Shown: piece after piece, positions 18,880-27,109 of the stretch
Numbering within the stretch: the stretch's first letter is position 1
Layout: each line of letters starts with the position of its first letter
From: Acholeplasma granularum ATCC 19168
GTDB lineage: Bacteria; Bacillota_I; Bacilli_A; Acholeplasmatales; Acholeplasmataceae
Assembly: GCF_000526235.1 (NCBI RefSeq)
Contig: NZ_JAFR01000012.1
Coordinates: 35,195 to 99,194, forward strand
Direction: 5' to 3'
Length of the DNA stretch: 64,000 nucleotides
Program-made: the position numbers and the translations under genes
The notes under the pieces: model-generated
Seen by the model: the letters and a program-made list of their open reading frames with translations, nothing else
Told to the model about the DNA's origin: nothing
Databases searched by the model: none

Positions 18880-18980
18880 TACAAATATCAAAAAAAATAT
18901 ATTTTAAAATATATTTAATAACTTTTTAATTTTGTATAATGCAATCATTTTATGATGTACCTTGTTTGTTTTATTTTAGA

Positions 18981-18989
18981 TGGTATAAT
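18981..18989 (+). promoter_or_regulatory. Extended -10 promoter of the orphan gene
   Basis: TGGTATAAT. Only a weak -35 (TTGTTT at 18962-18967). The transcript would start near 18996, which rules out the in-frame TTG at 18995 as start codon. Confidence 0.6.
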
Positions 18990-19015
18990 GTGATTTGAAG
19001 GGTGGATGGTTAAAA

Positions 19016-19924
19016 ATGTATATTGTTAAAAATGAACATGAAAACGTACAATTTAATAATAAGATCGAAGCAATCAAATATGCATTAACTAAAAATAATT
19101 CAAAAGTTTTTCACTTAGATGAACCTATATTTGATACCTCAATAGATACTAATAAAATATATTTTAATAACGAAGAATTTGTAATTGATACAAAGCATAA
19201 AAGATATAAAAATATACCAATTAAATATTATGACAAATTAAATAAAACAAATGACTTGGAGTACCACAGTGGTGCATATAATTATCTATATTCAAAACCA
19301 GGTTATGAGACAATAAGTGTGGATATATCGCTTGTAGAAGCAATTTATAAACCAAGTCAAAATTCAACAAAGTATCAAGGATATATATTAGTAAATCATC
19401 AATCAACAGATCAACTAGATGTAGGATTAAGTATATTTTATGAAAATGATGAAGTCTTTTTAAAACCATTTTACTATTATATGGGAGGTGGACATCCAAA
19501 AGATTTTTTTGTAGATAACATAATTATATCTAAGTTTAATAAGGTGGATCATAATACATTTAAAGGTTTTGATAAATTAACTATCGAATTGACAAAAAGA
19601 ACTTCTGGTTGGTGTTTTAAGATTATTAATAAAAATACAAATCATATTTATTTAAAAATGCTAGACTATCCTAATGCCCATACATTAAAAGATATAAATA
19701 GATTTTTAATTGGCGTAAGTTTAGTACCAGTTAAAGACCTACTTTGGGATCCCTTATGTAAAGCAGAACTTTCAAATGTCATATTTGAAAATGTAGTAAT
19801 GAATCATAAAGATGAACTATATCCTTTAAGCTCCACTATGGAAATAGGTTATAGTCAAGGACATCCTTTTGCCACGTATGAAATAATGCAAAAAGTATTT
19901 AAATTTACAACAAAATATATATAA
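19016..19924 (+). CDS. Hypothetical protein, no recognised family
   Basis: 302 aa, not recognised. No signal peptide or membrane helix is seen. The sequence alternates beta-prone stretches with many Tyr, Asn and Lys residues (for example YQGYILVNHQSTD, VGLSIFYENDEVFL, FYYYMGGGHPKDFF, TIELTKRTSGWCFKI), suggesting a beta-sandwich or jelly-roll fold. The ATG at 19016 is chosen because the promoter's -10 ends at 18989 and GGGTGG precedes it. It has its own promoter and terminator and is therefore probably a single-gene transcript. Cytoplasmic location is inferred from the lack of a signal sequence. Confidence 0.75.
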   Translation: MYIVKNEHENVQFNNKIEAIKYALTKNNSKVFHLDEPIFDTSIDTNKIYFNNEEFVIDTKHKRYKNIPIKYYDKLNKTNDLEYHSGAYNYLYSKPGYETISVDISLVEAIYKPSQNSTKYQGYILVNHQSTDQLDVGLSIFYENDEVFLKPFYYYMGGGHPKDFFVDNIIISKFNKVDHNTFKGFDKLTIELTKRTSGWCFKIINKNTNHIYLKMLDYPNAHTLKDINRFLIGVSLVPVKDLLWDPLCKAELSNVIFENVVMNHKDELYPLSSTMEIGYSQGHPFATYEIMQKVFKFTTKYI

Positions 19925-19930
19925 TAAAAG

Positions 19931-19953
19931 TAGTGCTTAAGGCACTATTTTTT
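19931..19953 (+). terminator. Terminator of the orphan gene
   Basis: TAGTGC (19931-19936) pairs with GCACTA (19942-19947), followed by a run of Ts. Confidence 0.75.
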
Positions 19954-20053
19954 ATAGTAAATTTTATATAAAAACTACTTTTTAGGTAAATCTATGATTT
20001 TTCACTTATTTTAAAAATCTTATCGAGTCAAAATGCAAATGGGATTTTCAAAT

Positions 20054-20072
20054 ATACCCCCGGTGGTATAAT
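20054..20072 (+). promoter_or_regulatory. Redox operon promoter overlapping a CsoR/CstR-like inverted repeat
   Basis: Extended -10 TGGTATAAT at 20064-20072. It overlaps ATACCCCC-GGTGGTAT (20054-20069), an inverted repeat with 7 of 8 pairs matching. G/C blocks like this are rare in the surrounding A/T-rich sequence. The shape resembles operators of the CsoR/CstR/RcnR family (ATACCC...GGGTAT), which sense copper or persulfides. No such regulator gene is in the window. Promoter well supported; operator identity is inference. Confidence 0.5.
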
Positions 20073-20101
20073 GAAAATAATCAAATAAGGAGATTTCACA
20101 C

Positions 20102-20584
20102 ATGATAAAGAAAGCATTTGAATTACAAAAAACTAAAAAATACATTATACAAGGATCGATTTTTCTAACACTTTTTTTAGTAATTTATTTTTTAATTGAT
20201 TATTTGAATATGTCTTATGTTGAAATGAGTCAAACATTTGGAACTTATTTAGTTGTTATTAATATTGTTTTAAATATTGTTATGGCACTATTAAGCACAC
20301 TTATGATGAACTTATCCACAGCTATGGTTGAAATTAAAGGAAGAGAATCAAAAGCATCTAGCTTTGGATTTCTATCAATATTATTTGGAATACTCACATA
20401 TGGCTGTACAGGATGTGTGATTGCATTCTTCTCATCAATTGGCATTGCATTTAGTGTGATTGCATTACCACTTGCAGGATTTCCTTATAAGATAATTTCA
20501 CTGGCTTTAATTTTAATTGGATTGTTCTTTATACTTAGAGAAATAAAAGTTGGTGTATGTAAAATAAAACCACTAAAGGATTAG
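20102..20584 (+). CDS. Four-helix membrane protein with a CTGC motif
   Basis: 160 aa, four predicted membrane segments (~14-33, 46-70, 88-122, 128-145). The third carries YGCTGCVIAFFSSIG, placing C102 and C105 in a CxxC within or at the edge of the membrane; a third cysteine, C153, follows the last helix in the cytoplasmic tail. I do not recognise a named family. Its place as first gene before a flavin disulfide reductase and a double-thioredoxin protein suggests it takes or passes dithiol electrons at the membrane. AAGGAG precedes the ATG; the next gene starts 5 bases after its stop. Confidence 0.75.
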   Translation: MIKKAFELQKTKKYIIQGSIFLTLFLVIYFLIDYLNMSYVEMSQTFGTYLVVINIVLNIVMALLSTLMMNLSTAMVEIKGRESKASSFGFLSILFGILTYGCTGCVIAFFSSIGIAFSVIALPLAGFPYKIISLALILIGLFFILREIKVGVCKIKPLKD

Positions 20585-20589
20585 ATAAT

Positions 20590-21558
20590 ATGTTTAATTT
20601 TAATATGAATATAAGTAATAATGATACTGTTTTTGATAAAAACACATTATATGATTTTTTAATTGTAGGTGGTGGACCAGCGGGGTTAAATGCCAGTATC
20701 TATGCCCATCGACTAGGTTTAGTAACGGGAATTGTTACTAATGATATTGGTGGTCAACTACTAAATACAACAGATGTTGATAACTATTTAGGCCTACCAA
20801 ATTATACTGGTGAATCACTATCTCACTCATTTTTAGGACATGTTAAACAATTTAAAATTCCCATACTTGAAAAAGCATGGGTAAATTCAATTACCAAATT
20901 AGATAATAAATTTAGATTGACTCTAAATACAAATGAAGTAATTCATTCAAAAACTATTTTACTTGCAACAGGCGGACATCCTAAAAAATTAGGTATCAAG
21001 GGTGAAGAATTACTTTCATCTAAAGGTGTTTCTTATTGTGCAATCTGTGATGCACCATTTTTTAAAGATAAGGAAGTGGTTGTTGCAGGTGGTGGTAATA
21101 GTGCCCTTGAATCTGCGCTAGATCTAGCGGTGTGGGCAAAAAAAGTAACCATTATTCAAAGATCAAAATTTCGAGCAGATAAAGTATTAATTGATAAAAT
21201 TAATAATAATCCTAAAATAAGTTATTTATTAGATACTCAAATACTTGAAATTCATGGGAAGTTAAAAGTAGAAAGTTTGACAATACTCGATAAAAAAACA
21301 AATGAAACTTCCAATTTTAAAACAGACGGATTATTTGTCTCCATCGGAACAACGCCAAATACACAATATGTAAAACATTTAGTTGCATTAAATGAACATA
21401 ATGAAGTAATTGTAAATGCAAACCAAGAAACAAATATCGCTGGCATTTATGCAGCTGGTGATATGACAAATCAAATACATAAACAAATAATTATATCAGC
21501 AGCGGAAGGTGCAAAAGCTGCAATTTATGCAAATCATTACCTAAAGGTTAATAAATAA
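20590..21558 (+). CDS. Thioredoxin-reductase-like flavoprotein of AhpF C-terminal type
   Basis: 322 aa FAD/NAD(P)H disulfide reductase. FAD site GGGPAG at residues 26-31, redox CAIC at C150-C153, second dinucleotide site GGGNSALESALDLA from 167. The HRRxxxR signature of NADPH-specific TrxB is not present (IIQRSKFRADKVL instead), and the C-terminal KQIIISAAEGAKAA resembles AhpF, so NADH may be preferred. The AhpF N-terminal double-thioredoxin domain is absent here but encoded separately by the next gene. Likely reduces that protein; 5 and 11 bases separate it from its neighbours. Confidence 0.88.
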   Translation: MFNFNMNISNNDTVFDKNTLYDFLIVGGGPAGLNASIYAHRLGLVTGIVTNDIGGQLLNTTDVDNYLGLPNYTGESLSHSFLGHVKQFKIPILEKAWVNSITKLDNKFRLTLNTNEVIHSKTILLATGGHPKKLGIKGEELLSSKGVSYCAICDAPFFKDKEVVVAGGGNSALESALDLAVWAKKVTIIQRSKFRADKVLIDKINNNPKISYLLDTQILEIHGKLKVESLTILDKKTNETSNFKTDGLFVSIGTTPNTQYVKHLVALNEHNEVIVNANQETNIAGIYAAGDMTNQIHKQIIISAAEGAKAAIYANHYLKVNK

Positions 21559-21569
21559 GGAGAAAAACA

Positions 21570-22214
21570 ATGAATAAACTATTAAACCAAGATGTAGCAA
21601 ATCAAATTAAAGAAGTACTAAAAATGATGGAAAATGATATTACAGTAATATTTTTTGGTACGAATAAAGCTTGTGAAATGTGTGAGCCGACAGCACAACT
21701 TCTAAATGAAGTCAAAGTATTAAACCCTAAAATCACATTGCTTGAAAGAACATTAGAAGACGATGCAGTAGAAGCATCTAAATATGGTGTAACCTATGCA
21801 CCAACATTTGTAATTTTAGATCAAAATAAAAACTTTAAAAGATTTAGATTTAACGGCATACCTGCTGGACATGAAATTAATTCACTTATATCATCACTTA
21901 TCGATAGTTCAACAACAAAACCATTCTTTGATCAAAAAGTAATGGATAGAATTGCAAAAATTGATAAAAATGTAAACATTAAAGTTTTTGTGACATTAGG
22001 GTGTCCACATTGTCCTGGTGCTGTTACAAATGCATTTAGGCTTGCAATGACAAATTCTAATATAGAAGCAGAAGCATATGAGGCTCAAACATTTTATGAA
22101 TTATCAGAAAAGTATAATGTAAGCAGTGTGCCTAAAATCATTATTAATGATAAATATGAGTTTTTAGGTAATCAACCAATTGAAACATTCTTAAATGAAA
22201 TTGATAAATTATAG
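21570..22214 (+). CDS. PDO-like protein with two thioredoxin folds
   Basis: 214 aa with two tandem thioredoxin-fold units. Unit 1 has CEMC (C35-C38) and cis-Pro P78 (YAPTF); unit 2 has CPHC (C145-C148) and cis-Pro P188 (SSVPKI). Both sites are complete, unlike the AhpF N-terminal domain, which has one. This is the protein disulfide oxidoreductase (PDO) / glutaredoxin-like architecture, normally reduced by a TrxR-type flavoprotein, here the upstream gene. Probably cytoplasmic, with no signal peptide. AAGGAG precedes ATG. The operon ends at the hairpin after it. Confidence 0.88.
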   Translation: MNKLLNQDVANQIKEVLKMMENDITVIFFGTNKACEMCEPTAQLLNEVKVLNPKITLLERTLEDDAVEASKYGVTYAPTFVILDQNKNFKRFRFNGIPAGHEINSLISSLIDSSTTKPFFDQKVMDRIAKIDKNVNIKVFVTLGCPHCPGAVTNAFRLAMTNSNIEAEAYEAQTFYELSEKYNVSSVPKIIINDKYEFLGNQPIETFLNEIDKL

Positions 22215-22220
22215 AAATAA

Positions 22221-22252
22221 AAAAAGGACTTTTTAAAGTCCTTTTTCTTTTT
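22221..22252. terminator. Bidirectional terminator, redox operon and rpsD
   Basis: AAAAAGGACTTT (22221-22232) pairs with AAAGTCCTTTTT (22235-22246). T-rich on both strands, between convergent genes. Confidence 0.85.
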
Positions 22253-22257
22253 AGGTT

Positions 22258-22854
22258 TTATCTATTGTAGAATTCAACGATTAATTGTTCATTGATATCA
22301 AATAAGAATTCGTTTCTTTCTGGTAGTCTTGAGAAAGTACCAACGCCATTAGCGTCTAATGCAACATAATCAACATGTGCAAATTGAGCTTCTAAAGCTT
22401 CTTTTACAATGCTTAAGTTTTTGCTTCTTTCTTTAAGAGCTATAGTTTGACCTGGATTTAATCTGTATGATGGAATATCAACTTTCTTACCATCAACTAA
22501 GATATGACCGTGGTTAACAAGTTGTCTTGCTTGAGCTCTTGTTCTTGCAAAACCTAAACGATAAACAACGTTATCTAATCTAGATTCTAAAAGTTTTAAG
22601 AAGTTCTCACCTTGCTTACCTTGCATTTTTGAAGCTTCAACGAAAGTTTTTTTGAATTGCTTTTCGCTTACTCCATATACAAAACGCACCTTTTGTTTTT
22701 CTTGTAACTGAATACCGTAGTCTGATAATTTGCTACGACGTTGTCCATGTTGTCCTGGTGCATAAGGTCTTTTCTTTAATTCCTTACCAGTTTCTGAAAC
22801 TGAATATCCTAAGCGTCTAGACACTTTCCAAGTAGATCCTGTAAAACGTGACAT
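22258..22854 (-). CDS. rpsD: 30S ribosomal protein S4
   Basis: Primary 16S rRNA-binding protein of the small subunit. 198 aa starting at [16 protein letters not shown] (ATG 22854-22852), with AGGAGG 10 bases upstream; the frame is open further upstream but S4 begins here. S4 RNA-binding domain at ~90-150 ([27 protein letters not shown]). The N-terminal part has no zinc cysteines. A separate transcription unit with a promoter inside the preceding gene and a ~160-base leader. Confidence 0.97.
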   Translation of the reverse strand: MSRFTGSTWKVSRRLGYSVSETGKELKKRPYAPGQHGQRRSKLSDYGIQLQEKQKVRFVYGVSEKQFKKTFVEASKMQGKQGENFLKLLESRLDNVVYRLGFARTRAQARQLVNHGHILVDGKKVDIPSYRLNPGQTIALKERSKNLSIVKEALEAQFAHVDYVALDANGVGTFSRLPERNEFLFDINEQLIVEFYNR

Positions 22855-23014
22855 ATAGAATTTACCTCCTTTTATTATTTTTTGGGTAAACACACCTCAA
22901 TATTTTTATATAATCCGCAAATTCCTTTTCACCTTCAAGCAGAAGAAGATTACTTAGTTCATCCATATAATGTAGGGATATTTATAAACGTATTTATGGC
23001 CTGCTTTTGACCGC
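22855..23014 (-). promoter_or_regulatory. rpsD 5' leader, candidate S4 autoregulatory region
   Basis: About 160 untranslated bases lie between the predicted transcription start (~23014) and rpsD. In Bacillus, S4 binds its own rpsD leader. Possible short pairings on the minus strand include AAGCAG with a later CTGCTT, and a CTTC-GAAG hairpin. I cannot fold it confidently or claim a covariance match. Confidence 0.35.
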
Positions 23015-23020
23015 TTACTT

Positions 23021-23049
23021 ATTTTATATTAAAGGTGCATTAAAGTCAA
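23021..23049 (-). promoter_or_regulatory. rpsD promoter inside the fRMsr gene end
   Basis: On the minus strand: TTGACT (23049-23044), 17-base spacer, TAAAAT (23026-23021). The pair straddles the stop region of the upstream gene. Confidence 0.7.
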
Positions 23050-23488
23050 TATACTTTTCAATTAATGCCGCGAATTGTCGTAAAAATTGGACTAGTTTAT
23101 CATCAAATCTATTTTCTATTGGACTATCAAAATCAAATATAGCATAAATTTCTTTACCATTTCTAATTGGTATAACAACCTCACTCATTGAGTTTGCATC
23201 ACACATAATATGATTTTCAATTTCATGTACGTTTTTAACAACAATCACTTCATTATTTACATAGCTTGTTCCTACAACACCTTTACCGGGTAAAATCTTA
23301 TTACAAGCCACTTTACCTTGGAATGGTCCAAGTGTTAATACACCGTTATTATATAAATAAAAACCAACCCAATTTAAATCATTAATATGATCGTTAATAA
23401 ATGCTGTTGCATTACTTAATAATGATAAATTATTTGGTTCATCTTTTAATAAAGCATTTGCGCTTTCAATTAATATATCATAGTTCAT
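23024..23488 (-). CDS. Free methionine-(R)-sulfoxide reductase (GAF domain)
   Basis: 154-aa single GAF domain of the fRMsr/YtsP family, which reduces free methionine sulfoxide using thioredoxin-like donors. LNWVGFYLY and LGPFQGKVAC are family hallmarks. Two of the three family cysteines are kept (C62 in VACNKI and C96 in HIMCDANS); the middle one is valine (V72 in GKGVVGTS). C96 corresponds to the catalytic residue, so activity is plausible. Upstream of rpsD on the minus strand. Confidence 0.88.
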   Translation of the reverse strand: MNYDILIESANALLKDEPNNLSLLSNATAFINDHINDLNWVGFYLYNNGVLTLGPFQGKVACNKILPGKGVVGTSYVNNEVIVVKNVHEIENHIMCDANSMSEVVIPIRNGKEIYAIFDFDSPIENRFDDKLVQFLRQFAALIEKYIDFNAPLI

Positions 23489-23600
23489 TTAAGCAAATTT
23501 CCTTTCAAATAAATAGTTAATTAATTATATCATTATTTACCATACATCCAGTTTAGATGCTAAATTGTAGAATATAACCCTTAATTTCATGATGAATGAA

Positions 23601-23609
23601 TGGTATAAT
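23601..23609 (+). promoter_or_regulatory. thiI operon extended -10
   Basis: TGGTATAAT with a weak -35 (TTAATT). The transcript would start near 23616, favouring ATG 23627 as the start codon. Confidence 0.6.
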
Positions 23610-23626
23610 AATAAATGGTGATAATT

Positions 23627-24868
23627 ATGGAAAAAGCAATTTTAATTCGCTTTGGTGATTTAGTCTTAAAGGGTAGAAATAAACCTCTATTCATTACACA
23701 AATTAAAAGACTATTAAGAGAAAAATTAAGAGATTTAAATATTAAATACGAATATCAACATGATAGAATATTTATCCATTTTATGGAAAAAGATAAAGAT
23801 TTGGTGATTAAACAATTAGGATATGTATCTGGGATACATTCTTTTTCATATATATATAAAACAACCAAAGATTTAGATGATATTGCAAAACTAGCAATTG
23901 AGGTTGTAAAAACGGAAGTTAAACTACCTACAACTTTTAAAATAGAAACAAAGCGTACAGATAAAAACTATCCGCTACAATCGCTTCAAATATCTCAGGA
24001 GGTAGCAAAACGTATTTTACCTGAGTTTGAAGGTATTAAAGTTGAGGTAAAAAAACCAGAAACGGTACTTAATATTGAAGTTAGACATGACGCATGTTAT
24101 ATCTATGTAGGTAAAATACCAGGTCTTGGTGGTTATCCAATTGGTTTAGGTGGTAAATCACTTGTGATGTTATCAGGAGGTATTGATTCACCTGTTGCAG
24201 CATATTTAATGATGAAACAAGGTATAGAAGTGGAATTATTTCATTTTGAATCCACTCCATTAACTCCTTTAGAGTCTGTTCAAAAGGTGATTGAAATATC
24301 TAAAAAGTTAGCTTATTTTATGCCTAAAACTAAAATAAAACTACACTTAGTTCCTTTTACTAAAATACATGAGGAAATATTAAGATCTGTTCAAGATTCA
24401 CATTTAATAACTATTATGCGTCGCATGTTTTACAGACTTGCTGAAAAATATGCAAACTTAAATGGTTTAGATGCTTTAATTAATGGTGAATCTGTAGGAC
24501 AGGTAGCAAGTCAAACACTTAGTAGTATTAAAGTTGTTGAAAATGTTACAAATATACCTATATTAAGGCCGGTAATTACAAACGATAAACAAGAAATCAT
24601 TGAAATATCTAAAAAAATTGATACATACGATATATCAATTCTTCCATTTAATGATTGTTGTTCAGTTTACGTTCCAAGAAATCCTGTAACAAATCCTACA
24701 ATTAAGCAATCATTAATTGAAGAAAGTAAATTTGAATTTAATGAAATGCTTGATGAAGCAATAAAAAATATTCAAACAATAATAATAGAACCAACAACTG
24801 ATTTTGAAATAGCACTTTATGGTTTTGATGTAGAAAGTGCGCTAAAAAATTATACAGAAGGTAAATAA
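23627..24868 (+). CDS. thiI: tRNA 4-thiouridine synthase ThiI without rhodanese domain
   Basis: Makes s4U8 in tRNA by adenylation and sulfur transfer. 413 aa: ferredoxin-like domain and THUMP (~60-165), then a PP-loop ATPase with SGGIDSPVAAY. It ends after the NDCCSVYVP cysteine region and lacks the C-terminal rhodanese domain of E. coli ThiI, as in Bacillus. An external cysteine desulfurase (here SufS is the only candidate) would supply sulfur. ATG 23627 is preferred over ATG 23615 because GGTGAT lies before it and the promoter is so close. The stop overlaps the next start by one base. Confidence 0.94.
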   Translation: MEKAILIRFGDLVLKGRNKPLFITQIKRLLREKLRDLNIKYEYQHDRIFIHFMEKDKDLVIKQLGYVSGIHSFSYIYKTTKDLDDIAKLAIEVVKTEVKLPTTFKIETKRTDKNYPLQSLQISQEVAKRILPEFEGIKVEVKKPETVLNIEVRHDACYIYVGKIPGLGGYPIGLGGKSLVMLSGGIDSPVAAYLMMKQGIEVELFHFESTPLTPLESVQKVIEISKKLAYFMPKTKIKLHLVPFTKIHEEILRSVQDSHLITIMRRMFYRLAEKYANLNGLDALINGESVGQVASQTLSSIKVVENVTNIPILRPVITNDKQEIIEISKKIDTYDISILPFNDCCSVYVPRNPVTNPTIKQSLIEESKFEFNEMLDEAIKNIQTIIIEPTTDFEIALYGFDVESALKNYTEGK

Positions 24869-25569
24869 TGATTGAATCTAAAGACAACAAAAAATTTAAA
24901 GAGTGGATGAAACTAAAATTAAAAAAACATCGTGATTTAACAAATCAGTTTTTAGTTTTTGGTAATACACTAGTTGATCTTGCATTAAAAAATGATTTAG
25001 TCATTGAAATTGTTACTTCAAACCCGGAAATTGATGGCACACAAATTCATCCAAAATTAATGAAGGAACTGAATTTAACTCAAACTCCTTATGATGTAAT
25101 GGCAATTTGTAGAAAAAAGCAAAATCCAATATCATCTCAAAACATACTTGTTTTAGATGATATCCAAAATCCTGATAATTTAGGTGCTCTTTTAAGGAGT
25201 GCACTTGCTTTTGGGTTTAGGCATGTTGTTTTATCAGAAAAAAGTGCAGATCTTTATAATGATAAAACAATTCGTGCATCCAGTGGTGCTTTATTTGAAT
25301 TATTTGTTGAACGAAAAAATATTGTTGACTTTATCTTAAGAAAAAAAGAAGATAACTATCAAGCATTTGGTGCTGATGCCCATGAATCAAACCTAAAACC
25401 TATAAAAGGAAACCCTTATATATTAGTACTAGGTAATGAAGGACATGGATTGTCAAATGAGGTTAGTCATATCTTAGATGGTAAAATAAAAATAGAAACC
25501 CAAAATGTAGAAAGCCTAAATGTTGCTGTTGCTGGATCCATATTAATGTATGAATGGAGTAGAAGATGA
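24868..25569 (+). CDS. TrmH/SpoU-family RNA 2'-O-methyltransferase
   Basis: 233 aa SPOUT methyltransferase for rRNA or tRNA ribose methylation. Motif 1 DDIQNPDNLGALLRSA, motif 2 LVLGNEGHGLS and motif 3 NVESLNVAVAGSILMYE form the knotted SAM site. A short N-terminal substrate-binding domain (~1-80) precedes it. The exact target (RlmB-like or other) cannot be told. It overlaps both neighbours (1 base with thiI, 4 with the next gene). Confidence 0.92.
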   Translation: MIESKDNKKFKEWMKLKLKKHRDLTNQFLVFGNTLVDLALKNDLVIEIVTSNPEIDGTQIHPKLMKELNLTQTPYDVMAICRKKQNPISSQNILVLDDIQNPDNLGALLRSALAFGFRHVVLSEKSADLYNDKTIRASSGALFELFVERKNIVDFILRKKEDNYQAFGADAHESNLKPIKGNPYILVLGNEGHGLSNEVSHILDGKIKIETQNVESLNVAVAGSILMYEWSRR

Positions 25570-26462
25570 AACCTATTATTAGTAGTTTTGTTGATTATGA
25601 TCATGCTTCAATAGATGAACAATTAAAAATCATTCATGATGCGTCCATTAATTATGCAATAATCAGAAGAATTGATGGTAAAAAGTTTTACCAACTTGAT
25701 GATGATACACTTACACTACTAAAAGAAAAGTTTCAAGAAATACCTATTATTGCAGTTGACCCATTATTAGAATCATTTGATATGAAAAAAATAGAGGAAA
25801 TTACATACTACAATAATCTACTAGAAAGTCTTGCTAAAAAGGTTTCTAACTTAAAAAGTAAATACTTTATATATACAATTCCTAAATTTGATGAAACGAT
25901 TAAACCATATAACAAGGTTATTGAAACTGTTAAGAAACATCTTTCAATTATAAAGAAAGAAAAACTTAAAGTCTTAATTAAATTTGATGATAATCATACA
26001 CCTAAAATGTACCGATATATTTTAGATAATGTTCCTAACAAAAATGTTGAAATCATTTTTGATTATGTGTATTTATATAAACTAAAAGAAGCTGAAGTTA
26101 CAGCCTATAGAATTTTACGACATAAAATTGGTATGGTAATTATGGATGATATCGATCGAATGCTTAGTGGTAGAATACTTGGAAGTGGCGATGATATTGA
26201 TGTTAAAGGCATTGCTAAACGTTTAATAAAAATGAAATATGATGGTTATATTGTTTTGGATTCAAGCATTATTGAATTAGTGCATAAACCTAAAGGACAA
26301 TCATGGTTTAATAAACTAGTAAGCAAAAATAAAAAACATGAATATAAAATATATGAAGATTATATTCAAAGATATCAAAACACAGATACTTATTTTATGA
26401 TACGTATTCAATTGGCAGTATTATATTTAATGTTTTATAATAAAAAAATATCAATTATGTAA
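25566..26462 (+). CDS. TIM-barrel protein of sugar-phosphate isomerase/epimerase type
   Basis: 298 aa. The N-terminus (SSFVDYDHASIDEQLKII, NYAIIRRIDGKKF) resembles xylose-isomerase-like TIM-barrel proteins (AP_endonuc_2 family). Barrel strands recur (KVLIKF, VEIIFDYVYLY, IGMVIMDD, GYIVLDSSI). I cannot identify a substrate; the family's metal ligands are not clearly complete, so it may be non-catalytic. Coupled by ATGA to the TrmH gene in the thiI transcript. Confidence 0.7.
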   Translation: MKPIISSFVDYDHASIDEQLKIIHDASINYAIIRRIDGKKFYQLDDDTLTLLKEKFQEIPIIAVDPLLESFDMKKIEEITYYNNLLESLAKKVSNLKSKYFIYTIPKFDETIKPYNKVIETVKKHLSIIKKEKLKVLIKFDDNHTPKMYRYILDNVPNKNVEIIFDYVYLYKLKEAEVTAYRILRHKIGMVIMDDIDRMLSGRILGSGDDIDVKGIAKRLIKMKYDGYIVLDSSIIELVHKPKGQSWFNKLVSKNKKHEYKIYEDYIQRYQNTDTYFMIRIQLAVLYLMFYNKKISIM

Positions 26463-26486
26463 AAAAAAAGGCCATAAAGCCTTTTT
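26462..26486. terminator. Bidirectional terminator
   Basis: AAAAAGGC and GCCTTTTT around a CATAAA loop, between the convergent TIM-barrel gene and def. Confidence 0.85.
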
Positions 26487-26488
26487 GA

Positions 26489-27064
26489 TTAATCTTCTTC
26501 TGATTCATCCATCTCAAATAATGGAAATGCATTTGGTAGTTGTGGATAAAGTTTTGATGTAAACATTACACCATTTAGGTGATCAAACTCATGTTGAAAA
26601 ACTATTGCAGGATACCCTTCTAATGTAATTTCTAAAGGTTTTGCAGAATTAGTTTCTAAATCTAAGTGATAACCTTTAACTTTAATTGCATAATATCTTG
26701 GTGTTAAACCCGAAGTTTCTCTATCAACAGATAAACATCCTTCACCACCTGGTAAATAAGTTTCTTCCTTAGATGAAGCAGTAATTTCTGGATTAATCAT
26801 AATATATGAAAAAAGTTTCCCATCAAAGTCTTGAACATGCATAGCAAACATACGTTTTAATACATTGATTTGCGGTGCAGCAAGTCCAACACTTGGTCGC
26901 AGTTTATATTTTTGGACCAATTCATCATTTTGACTATTTATAACATACTCAAGTAAATCTTTTCCTAGTTTAATATCACCTTCAGAAAGTGGAAGTAAGC
27001 AAGGATTTGATGGAGTTGTTAAAGTGGGATGGCCCTCTCTTATAATGTGTTGCATGCGTATCAT
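26489..27064 (-). CDS. def: Peptide deformylase
   Basis: Removes the formyl group from nascent N-termini. 191 aa, type II, with motif 1 VGLAAPQI, motif 2 EGCLSV (metal-binding Cys) and motif 3 QHEFDHLNG (metal-binding His pair and catalytic Glu). AGAGGTG lies ~10 bases before the first ATG, so that start is kept over the ATG three codons later. The short acidic C-terminal tail (DESEED) is unremarkable. Divergent from the RsuA-type gene. Confidence 0.96.
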   Translation of the reverse strand: MIRMQHIIREGHPTLTTPSNPCLLPLSEGDIKLGKDLLEYVINSQNDELVQKYKLRPSVGLAAPQINVLKRMFAMHVQDFDGKLFSYIMINPEITASSKEETYLPGGEGCLSVDRETSGLTPRYYAIKVKGYHLDLETNSAKPLEITLEGYPAIVFQHEFDHLNGVMFTSKLYPQLPNAFPLFEMDESEED

Positions 27065-27109
27065 AAATAAAATTCACCTCTTTAAATAATTATATCATAA
27101 GGATGACAT

